Positions 1 to 6,240 of a stretch of 6,240 nt of DNA are shown here, piece by piece. The position numbers and the translations under genes were made by a program. Below the pieces are notes generated by a model. The model saw nothing but the letters and a program-made list of their open reading frames with translations, did no database searches and had not been told where the DNA came from. Position 1 is the stretch's first letter; every line of letters begins with the position of its first letter. The DNA is taken from the NCBI GenBank assembly GCA_001313365.1, contig BBFS01000158.1, forward strand, positions 1 to 6,240, written 5' to 3'. This DNA comes from Paenarthrobacter nitroguajacolicus JCM 14115 (GTDB lineage: Bacteria; Actinomycetota; Actinomycetes; Actinomycetales; Micrococcaceae).

Positions 1-50
1 AGCCGGTCGCTCGCTCACTTCCCTCGGGTTTGAGCCGGTCGCTCGCTCAC
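1..50. repeat. Tandem repeat, 32-bp period, at left edge
   Basis: The 18-base string agccggtcgctcgctcac occurs at 1-18 and again at 33-50, giving one full 32-bp unit (1-32) and the start of a second. The array probably continues beyond the window. The period is not a multiple of three, so the two copies would be read in different frames if translated. It sits just past the end of the AlkA domain, so it is probably intergenic or forms a non-conserved tail. A diverged relative lies at 6165-6195. Its function is unknown. Confidence 0.8.
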
Positions 51-1567
51 CTTCAGGGAGCAATTTGCTCTTGGTCTTCACGGCCGCTGCTCTCCACAGG
101 TGCATGGTGGCGTACGAACGCCACGGGCTGACCTCCCTGAAGTCTGAGCTGAGTCCCGGGCCCGCGGGCAGCGCCTTCACGCCGTTTCTAATTGCCGCGT
201 CGTTGGCCAGGAACACATCCGGAGCGCCAAGCACCCGCATGGCAACGTACCCCCACGGTCCACGGCCCAACGCCTGGTAACGGAAGCAGTTTGCTGCCTA
301 GGCTGGCCGGATCGTCGCCGTAGCCGAAGTCGAGTTCCCCCGCTGGCCATGGCCTCGGAGGCGGCCACGATGGAGTCGATGCGGCGCTGTGGTCCTCGGA
401 GTAAGGCACGTCCGTGTTCGGCGAGTTCTGCCGCTGTAGGAAATAGTCGATCAAGGTCTGGCGCAGCGCCATCGACGGCGGATCCGGCCGCAGACAACTG
501 GGTAAGGGCAGTTCGGGCAGCGGCGACGGTGATCTGCTGTCCGATCATTGCCCGGATGAGCAATTCCTGGGGGGGATCCACAGCACCCGGCACGCGCATC
601 CCCCCCGGGAGCGCGGCGATGCTAGCCGTAAGCCTCGGATCCGCTGCCAGGGCGTCATCTATCGCCTGCGGATCGGCGTCCAGGTCGAATAGCCTGCGGA
701 CCCGGCTCAACAGTGCCGGGAGGTCGTGCAGGTCCACGGCCGTGGCTGTGAGTTGCAAGGGTTTGCCGGGTGTTGAGGGGGCTGTAGGTAACCGAAAAGG
801 ATGCGCTGCCTCGGGGGGGGAGCCGCAGCGTGCGGGCGTAGCTCCTGCTTCCGTCGCTGTCAGTCGTTGCTTTTTCGATGCCTGGTATCGCACGAACTGC
901 CAGGAAGTCGAAAATGCCCGGATCGAAGGGGTCCCTGTAAGGCAGGTTCAGAGTCAGCGCGGATGGCGCCGGCCCAAGTGCCCCGGTACCTCGGCGAGAA
1001 GCGGACTTCGCCCCGGTGGCACGCACCGCCGTCGGGGGTCATTGCGAACACCTCGCCAATGGTGTCGTTGAATTGCCGCACGCTGTTGAATCCCGAGGCG
1101 AACGCAACGTCGGCCAGGAGCATGTCGGTGGAGACCAGCAAGGTCCTGGCGGTCTGCGCCCTGCTTGCCCGTGCGAGTGAGAGGGGGGGACCCGCGCCGA
1201 GTTCGTTGCTGAGGATGCGGTTGAGTTGCCGTGCGGAATAGCCCAGGCGGTGCGCCAGGCCGTCGACGCCTTCGCGAGTGATCACGCCGTCGTTGATCAG
1301 CCGCATGGCCCTGCCAGCTATATCCGAGCGGATGTTCCACGCGGGCGTTCCGGGCACAGCTTCGGGCAGGCACCGCTTGCAAGCGCGATACCCGGCCTCA
1401 TGGGCGGCCGCGGAGGTTTCGTAGAAGGTGACGTTCTCAGCCTTGGGCGTTCGGGCAGGGCACGACGGCCGGCAGTAGATGCCCGTGGAGCTGACGGCAG
1501 TGAAGAATTGACCATCAAACCGGGTGTCGCGGGCGTCGATCGCCCGGTATCGCTGCCAGAAGTCCAT
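1..1567 (-). CDS. alkA: Ada-AlkA fusion: methyl-phosphotriester sensor/AraC regulator plus 3-methyladenine DNA glycosylase II (frameshifted, 3' end off the window)
   Basis: This adaptive-response protein senses alkylated DNA and excises alkylated bases in the cytoplasm. Reassembled across four frames it gives at least 517 residues. Residues 1-75 are the Ada zinc/methyl-acceptor domain, with Cys32 and Cys36 ([12 protein letters not shown]) and Cys63 and Cys66 ([10 protein letters not shown]). Residues 80-180 are an AraC-type helix-turn-helix region ([16 protein letters not shown], then [15 protein letters not shown]). AlkA follows, with [12 protein letters not shown] near 336-347, the helix-hairpin-helix [13 protein letters not shown] (423-435) and catalytic Asp451 (VFLANDAAI), equivalent to E. 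coli AlkA Asp238. Such Ada-AlkA fusions are known in actinobacteria. The ATG at 1567 has AGGA (1578-1575) upstream. Frameshifts (+1 each) lie at 1034-1038, 777-781, 337-341 and 250-254. Runs at 1183-1189, 813-820, 600-606 and 569-575 probably carry three extra bases each. Homology ends near LWRAAA (about position 85); the remaining residues run into the repeat with no stop, so the true end is uncertain. Confidence 0.9.
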
Positions 1568-1650
1568 GGCTTCATCCTGCCAGTCGTCCGAAGCCCTTGC
1601 TAGCGGAAATCGGACATAGCCGTGGCAGGAAATTTTGCTAGGGTCTGCTC
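1568..1650. promoter_or_regulatory. Divergent intergenic region between ada-alkA and mpg, with a possible operator direct repeat
   Basis: This 83-bp gap must hold the promoters of both repair genes. It contains a direct repeat: TTGCTAGCGG at 1597-1606 and TTGCTAGGG at 1635-1643, with GGAAAT at 1605-1610 and 1628-1633. The Ada-AlkA protein carries an AraC-type DNA-binding domain, so a binding site here would fit autoregulation, but the repeat does not resemble the E. coli Ada box. Shine-Dalgarno-like AGGA (1578-1575, minus) and AGGG (1640-1643, plus) lie seven bases before each ATG. The second TTGCTAGGG overlaps the mpg ribosome-binding site. I could not pick a convincing -35/-10 pair on either strand. 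Confidence 0.4.
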
Positions 1651-2355
1651 ATGAGCCCGTCCATGGACAACGGAGTCAGCAGCCCGTCCCAAGTGCGCAA
1701 GTTCCTCGGGGGGGTGATCCACGTGTCATCGCCCCCGCTGATACTTGGCGCGGTACTTACCCACAACTCAGAAGCCGGTCCAGTCTCGGTCAGGCTCACA
1801 GAGGTGGAGGCCTATATGGGCCCGCGCGATTCAGAGCATCCCGACCCCCGGTTCCCATACCTTCGGTGGTCCTACCGCCCGGAATGCACCAATGTTCGGG
1901 CCGCCGGGTTTCCTTTACGTCTACTTCACCTACGGCATGCACTACTGCGCAACATCGTCTGCGGTCCTGACGGCTCAGCGTCTGCGCTGCTTCTGCGGGC
2001 AGGAGAGATTGTTGACGGGGGATGAGCTCGCTGCCCTTCGCAGGCCGGCCTCCAAGGCGCACAAGGACCTGGCTAGTGGACCTGCCAGGCTCGCCTCCGC
2101 GCTGGGACTCACGACGGCGGATACTGGCCGTGACGCCCTCGCCTCACCGTTCAGCCTGTGGTTGCCGACGACGCCGCAGCTGCCGTCGCCAGTGGACCGC
2201 GGGTGGGCGTAGCGGGTCCAGGTGGAAGCACCGAATATCCTTGGCGGTTTTGGATTGAGGACGATCCCACCGTGTCCAGGTACAAGGCTGCCCGGCCCCC
2301 CCGGACCGTAGCGCTGCCGGGTGACTTTCGACGCTGGTGGATCAGTGAAACATGA
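1651..2355 (+). CDS. mpg: 3-methyladenine DNA glycosylase, Mpg/AAG family (frameshifted)
   Basis: This monofunctional glycosylase removes alkylated purines such as 3-methyladenine to start base-excision repair. The reassembled protein has 232 residues, normal for bacterial Mpg. It keeps the AAG active site: [15 protein letters not shown] with general-base Glu52 (human Glu125), SHTF with His68, [14 protein letters not shown] with Tyr90, Tyr93 and Asn100 (human Tyr159, intercalating Tyr162 and Asn169), LLLRAGE with Arg115, and [12 protein letters not shown]. The ATG at 1651 has AGGG at 1640-1643. Six frameshifts are needed: about +2 in G7 1708-1714, +1 in C5 1732-1736 (these two cancel, giving [15 protein letters not shown]), +1 in C5 1845-1849, -1 near 1950, +1 in G5 2017-2021 and -1 near 2156-2158. 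The C7 run at 2296-2302 may carry three extra bases. HTFGG, where I would expect Arg before the last Gly, may be a base error. It is divergent from ada-alkA and its fold is unrelated to AlkA. Confidence 0.9.
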
Positions 2356-2458
2356 ACTTTCTGTGACGCAGTCCGCCGTATGACGTGGACCCCCCCCACG
2401 TTTACCAAAATCGCTGTAGAATGGACGGTCTGTCTTTTGCGATAGGGGTTACGGTTCG
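2356..2458 (+). promoter_or_regulatory. helD upstream region with possible -10 box and Shine-Dalgarno
   Basis: The 103-bp gap between mpg and helD contains TAGAAT (2417-2422), a reasonable -10 hexamer, and AGGGG (2444-2448), a good ribosome-binding site ten bases before the helD ATG. No TTGACA-like -35 is visible at normal spacing. That area abuts an eight-C run (2390-2397) whose length is doubtful. No hairpin terminator for mpg is visible, so some read-through from mpg is possible. Confidence 0.35.
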
Positions 2459-4694
2459 ATGCACGACGCTGATTTGGTCCACGAGCAGGAATATGTGGCC
2501 GGGCTGTATGCCCGGCTTGATGAGCTGCGCGCCGAAAAGCGCGCCCAGCTGGCGCAGGTGCGCAAGGCCGGCGCGGTGGGAACCATGCAGAACGTCTCAG
2601 AACGTGACGCGTTCGCGGCACTGTACGAAGACCGTCTGGCCCAGCTCGACGCCGTCGACGATCGCCTGGTCTTTGGCCGCCTTGACCTCGACTCCGGTGA
2701 GGCTCAGTACATTGGCCGCATCGGGCTGTCCACCGCCGATCTGCAGCGCCTTATGGTCGACTGGCGTGCGCCGGAAGCAGGCCACTTCTATCAGGCCACC
2801 GCGTTCGACCGTCAAGGCGTGCGTCGTCGTCGCCACCTGATCCTTCAGGGGGGGCGGGACGTAAAAGCGATTGAAGACGACGTCCTGGACGCAGGGATGC
2901 TCGCGGACAACGACTCGCTTCAGGGCGAAGGCGCCCTGCTGGCTGCGCTCAATTCCAAGCGCACGGGCCGCATGTCGGACATCGTGGGCACCATCCAGTC
3001 CGAGCAGGACCGGATCATCCGTTCCTCCATCTCCGGAGCACTGGTAGTGCAGGGCGGTCCCGGAACAGGCAAGACCGCCGTGGCCCTGCACCGTGCCGCC
3101 TACCTGCTGTACACGCACCGTGAGCGGCTCAAGAGCGCCGGCGTCCTACTCGTGGGCCCGTCGTCCTCCTTCATGCACTACATCGAACGAGTGTTGCCAT
3201 CGCTCGGCGAGACGGGTGTGGTCATGGCCAGCCTGGGACGCCTCATGCCCGGGATTCACGCCGTTCCCGAGGAAGATGCGGATGTTGCCGCCCTCAAAGG
3301 CAAGCTGGACATGGCAACCGTGGTGGCAAATGCCGTGGCCAACCGGCAGCGGACGCCCGCCGAGGACCGCATCCTCGAAGTCGATTCGCGGAAGCTGACG
3401 CTGACGGTCCGCCAGGTGCGCCGTGCCCGGGAGAAAGCCCGCGCCACAGGAAAGCCCCCCCACAACGAAGCCCGACTCACGTTCGTCAAGATCCTCCTGC
3501 GCGAGCTCACGGAACAACTCACGGACCTGGTCGAGGAAGGCAACATCGGCAACAACGCCGATCGCGCCTACCTGGCGGAAGACGTTAGGTCTGCCCGCGA
3601 TGTTCGTATTGCACTGAACCTCTGCTGGATGCCCATGACGCCCGAGAAACTTATCTCTGAACTCTTCAGCAAGCCGGCCATCCTCGAAGCCTGCACGCCG
3701 CACCTGACTGCGGAACAGCGCGCCCTGCTGCAGCGTCCTGTGGATGCCCCCTTGGACGGAAGCGGATGTTCCGTTGCTGGATGAGGCTGCAGAATTGCTG
3801 GGTGAACTGGATCCAGCCGCCGGGAGGGGATTGGCACAGCAGGAAGCCGACCGTGCCCGCGATCTCGCCAACGCCAAGCAGACCCTTGCCAACATGGAAG
3901 CGATGGGCGTGGACGTACTGGTGACTGCTGAAGAGCTTGCCGAGCAGAACCAGGAACGTGAAGGTCGGCTGACGGCTGCCGAACGTGCCACGAGCGATAG
4001 GTCGTGGGCCTTCGGCCACATCGTGGTTGACGAGGCCCAGGAACTCTCGCCAATGCAATGGCGGCTCCTGGTGCGGCGTTGCCCGCTGAAGTCCTTCACC
4101 ATAGTGGGGGGACATTGCACAAACGAGTGCAGCGGCCGGTGCCAATTCGTGGCAAAGCGCGCTGGCGCCGTCGTTCGGTGACCGGTGGACGCTGGAAGAA
4201 CTTACCGTGAACTACCGCACGCCGTCGCAGATTGCCGAGGCGGCTGTCCGCATGGCCAACCGCGCAGGCCTGGTTGTCTCGGCACCCAAGGCCGTACGCG
4301 AAGGCAAATGGTCGCCCATTGTGGACCATGTGGAGCGGACGGCATCGTCAAGCGCTTGGTAGAGGTCCTGCCGGAGGAAGTGGAAGCGATCGACGGCGGC
4401 CTGCTGGCTGTCATCGCCGACGGACCGCTGCTGCCGCAGGCCACAGCCGCGCTGCGTGAGGTCTACGGACGCCGCATCGGCAGCGGCGCAGGCAGCTACC
4501 AGCAAGACATCGTGGTGATCAGTCCCAAGGAAGCCAAGGGCCTGGAATTCGACGGTGTTGTGGTCCTGGAACCGGCCGCCATGCTGAACCATGAGCACGG
4601 CAAGGTAGGCGACCTCTACGTCGCCATGACCCGTGCCACGCAACGCCTGCGCCTCATCGCGGCCGCGCCGGTACCCGCCGGCATCGAGCGCTAG
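2459..4694 (+). CDS. helD: HelD-family RNA polymerase recycling ATPase, UvrD/Rep-like helicase superfamily 1 (frameshifted)
   Basis: HelD proteins bind RNA polymerase and use ATP to release it from DNA or stalled complexes; some actinobacterial members (HelR) also protect against rifampicin. The reassembled protein has about 742 residues, normal for the actinobacterial class. The N-terminal coiled-coil arm covers about residues 1-70, followed by YIGRIGL and VDWRAP typical of the family. Next come IQSEQDRIIR, Walker A GGPGTGKT (about 198-206), Walker B IVVDEAQELS (around 4020-4050), IVGDIAQTS, VNYRTPSQI (around 4207-4233), SPKEAKGLEFDGVVV and the SF1 motif VI YVAMTRATQRL (around 4618-4650). 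The ATG at 2459 follows AGGGG. Frameshifts: +1 in C5 3747-3751, +1 in G6 4106-4111 and -1 at about 4336-4338. G7 2848-2854 and C7 3455-3461 are in frame but probably three bases too long (expected LQGRDV and GKPHNE). Whether it gives rifampicin resistance cannot be told from sequence. Confidence 0.92.
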
Positions 4695-4731
4695 GAAAAA
4701 CGGACCCTGCAATCCTGCTAACTTAGATCTC
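4695..4731 (+). promoter_or_regulatory. helD-tyrS spacer with possible -10 for a leaderless tyrS
   Basis: Only 37 bp separate the helD stop from the tyrS GTG. No purine-rich Shine-Dalgarno is visible before the GTG. Instead TAACTT (4719-4724) matches the actinobacterial TANNNT -10 pattern and ends seven bases before the GTG, the spacing expected if transcription begins at the start codon. No -35 is clear. There is no hairpin terminator and no room for a T-box leader, so helD read-through could also supply tyrS mRNA. Confidence 0.3.
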
Positions 4732-6044
4732 GTGTCACACGTAAACAACCTCGAGTCCCAGCACAACGATCCCGCCTTTGCCAACGTATGGCAGGAGCTC
4801 AAATGGCGCGGCCTTGTCCACGTTTCCACTGATGAAACTGAACTGGAAAAGCTGCTCGCCGGGGGGACCCGATCACGTATTACTGTGGCTTCGATCCCAC
4901 TGCGCCATCGCTGCACCTGGCAACCTGGTGCAGTTGCTGGTGATGCGTCGCCTGCAGTTGGCCGGCCACAAACCGCTCGGTTTGGTGGGCGGTTCCACCG
5001 GCCTGATCGGTGACCCCCCGTCCGACGGCGGAGCGCACCTTGAACACCAAGGACACCGTCGCGGAGTGGGTTGGCTACCTTCAGGGCCAGGTGCGACGCT
5101 TCCTCAGCTTCGAGGGCGGGAACCCGGCCCGCATGGTCAACAACCTGGACTGGACAGCACCGCTCAGTGCCATCGATTTCCTCCGGGAGATCGGCAAGCA
5201 CTTCCGCGTAGGCACCATGCTTCGCAAGGATGCCGTGGCGTCACGTCTGAACTCAGACGAAGGCATCAGTTACACAGAGTTCAGCTACCAGATCCTGCAG
5301 GGCATGGACTACCTCCAGCTCTTCCGTGACTACGGCTGCGCCCTGCAGACCGGCGGCTCGGACCAGTGGGGCAACCTCACCAGCGGGACCGAACTCATCC
5401 GCAAAGTGGAAGGCAAGAGCGTCCATGCCCTGGGCACGCCGCTCATCACCAACTCTGACGGCACCAAGTTCGGCAAGAGCGAAGGCAACGCCATTTGGCT
5501 GGACCCGGACATGTGCAGCCCGTACACGTTCTACCAGTTCTGGCTCAACACCGCCGATGCTGATGTGGTTGATCGACTCAAGGTGTTCACCTTCCTGTCG
5601 CGCGCCGAGATCGAGGCGCTTGGTCAGTCTGTGGAGGAGCGCCCGTTTGCCCGGGAAGGCCAGAAGAAGCTTGCCTTCGAAGTGACCTCCTTGGTGCACG
5701 GCGTCGACGCAACCGAGAAAGTCATCGCCGCTTCGGCTGCGCTTTTCGGCAACGGCGACCTCACGGTACTGGATGAGCGCACCCTTGAAGCAGCCACTGC
5801 GGAACTTCCCTCCGCCACCATTGGCGCCGACGGACTTGGCATCATCGACCTCTTGCTCGCTTCGGGGCTCTCGGACAGCAAGTCGGCTGCTCGTCGAACT
5901 GTTGGCGAGGGCGGTGCGTACGTGAACAACACCAAGGTGTCCGATCCCGACGCTGTCATTGCCCGCGACGAACTGCTTCACGGCCGCTATTTGCTGATCC
6001 GCCGCGGCAAGAAGAACCTGGCCACCATCGAGGTTTCGGCCTAG
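4732..6044 (+). CDS. tyrS: Tyrosyl-tRNA synthetase, bacterial TyrRS (frameshifted near the N-terminus)
   Basis: This class I synthetase activates tyrosine with ATP and loads it onto tRNA-Tyr, and is normally essential. The reassembled protein has 436 residues, normal length. It starts [14 protein letters not shown] at the GTG at 4732 (read as Met). Motifs in order: [11 protein letters not shown] with the tyrosine-binding Tyr near 50, the HIGH-type signature HLGN (61-64), [13 protein letters not shown], the tyrosine pocket YQILQGMD (Tyr185, Gln189, Asp192), GGSDQWGN, the KMSKS-type loop KFGKS (245-249) and a C-terminal S4 RNA-binding domain (about 370-430; [16 protein letters not shown] onward). 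Three frameshifts fall in the first 100 codons: about +2 in G6 4861-4866, -1 at 4919-4920 inside the HIGH signature, and +1 in C6 5014-5019. From 5010 to the TAG at 6042-6044 one frame is open. It ends at a strong terminator. An ATG or other upstream start in frame would overlap helD. Confidence 0.96.
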
Positions 6045-6071
6045 CTTTCATCAGTAGTCCAGTTCCGAAAA

Positions 6072-6102
6072 GGCCGGCAACCGTTATGGTTGCCGGCCCT
6101 TT
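6072..6102 (+). terminator. Intrinsic terminator after tyrS
   Basis: GGCCGGCAACC (6072-6082) pairs perfectly with GGTTGCCGGCC (6088-6098), an 11-bp stem with loop GTTAT, followed by cttt and a modestly T-rich tail. It begins 27 bases after the tyrS stop and very likely ends that transcript. Confidence 0.85.
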
Positions 6103-6240
6103 CTGCGTTTGAACGTGGTTGGGGGGGAAGTGTTGGGATGGCTGGGTGCCCCCCCTGCTCCCGACGCTCTCTCACATCCCGCGGGTTCGTCCGGGTGACG
6201 CGCTTCACAAATGTCTGTTTGAGCTGATTGGAGTGCTTTT
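6103..6240. other. Right-edge non-coding stretch
   Basis: I see no coding region, tRNA or rRNA in these 138 bases. They hold a G7 run (6121-6127), a C7 run (6149-6155), both of doubtful length, and a diverged copy of the left-edge repeat. The last 45 bases are somewhat AT-richer and could be the upstream region of a gene outside the window. Confidence 0.5.
6165..6195. repeat. Diverged copy of the left-edge 32-bp repeat
   Basis: Aligning 6165-6195 with 8-38 without gaps gives 24 identities in 31 positions, and 21 of 25 over the first part (CGCTCtCTCAC, TCCC, CGGGTT). The shared core includes TCCC-N-CGGG. The match is same-strand. It suggests a dispersed intergenic repeat family, but one short match in GC-rich DNA is limited evidence. 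Confidence 0.45.

Noticed and set aside
1..50. CRISPR array at the left edge
   Set aside because: The repeat is a head-to-tail tandem of 32 bp with no unique spacers, and no cas genes are present.
777..1038. Phase variation by G-tract slippage
   Set aside because: Phase-variable genes usually have one long tract each near the 5' end. Here short runs are affected throughout housekeeping genes on both strands.
349..1241. Plus-strand open frames opposite ada-alkA (349-1071, 801-1241)
   Set aside because: Their Ser/Arg/Ala-rich translations look like antisense shadows, and the minus strand encodes clear AlkA and Ada motifs there.
2356..2458. Rifampicin-associated promoter element upstream of helD
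   Set aside because: Some HelR genes have such an element, but I cannot match a palindromic motif here, and the eight-C run makes the local sequence unreliable.
4695..4731. T-box riboswitch controlling tyrS
   Set aside because: A 37-bp gap is far too short, and no T-box sequence is visible.
3747..5019. Programmed ribosomal frameshifting in helD and tyrS
   Set aside because: There are too many shifts, in both directions, in all four genes, with no slippery heptamer plus downstream structure; none of these families is known to use it.
3146..5981. Long minus-strand open frames opposite helD and tyrS (3146-4120, 4212-5201, 5253-5981)
   Set aside because: They are shadows produced by GC-rich codon use. 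They show no recognisable domain and lie opposite well-conserved coding DNA.
6103..6240. Start of an rRNA operon leader after tyrS
   Set aside because: tyrS can sit near rRNA genes in this group, but I see no rRNA sequence or recognisable rRNA promoter in the remaining bases.

Overview
The window looks like chromosomal DNA from a high-GC actinobacterium, most likely of the Arthrobacter/Paenarthrobacter group (Micrococcaceae). This is inferred from strong G/C bias at third codon positions, an Ada-AlkA fusion of actinobacterial type, an actinobacterial-type HelD, and a TyrRS whose N-terminus resembles Micrococcaceae enzymes. The genus is recalled from protein style; no search was run.

Layout, left to right: (1) a 32-bp tandem repeat at the left edge; (2) a minus-strand Ada-AlkA fusion (methyl-phosphotriester-sensing regulator plus 3-methyladenine DNA glycosylase II), running off the left edge; (3) an 83-bp divergent intergenic region; (4) a plus-strand Mpg/AAG-family 3-methyladenine DNA glycosylase; (5) a 103-bp gap with a possible promoter; (6) a HelD-family RNA polymerase-recycling helicase-like ATPase; (7) a 37-bp gap; (8) tyrosyl-tRNA synthetase; (9) a strong intrinsic terminator and about 140 bp with no visible gene, containing a diverged copy of the left-edge repeat. 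The first two genes form a divergent alkylation-damage repair pair with unrelated folds. The last two are information-processing genes on the same strand and may share a transcript.

The dominant oddity is that no gene reads through in one frame. Following protein homology from frame to frame, I count 16 frameshifts: 4 in alkA, 6 in mpg, 3 in helD and 3 in tyrS. Twelve lie in G or C runs of 5-7, where one or two extra bases explain the shift. The other four are single-base losses beside short runs. Several more G/C runs of 7-8 lie in frame but appear to carry three extra bases. Corrected, the four genes give complete, motif-intact proteins (about 517+ aa, 232 aa, 742 aa and 436 aa). Because tyrS is normally essential and all four genes are hit alike, the simplest reading is sequencing or consensus error at G/C homopolymers, not gene decay. 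I therefore annotate each gene as one CDS with listed frameshifts.

I found no convincing new biological system. The real biological points of interest are the divergent alkylation-repair pair, its possible operator repeats, the dispersed repeat family and a possibly leaderless tyrS.
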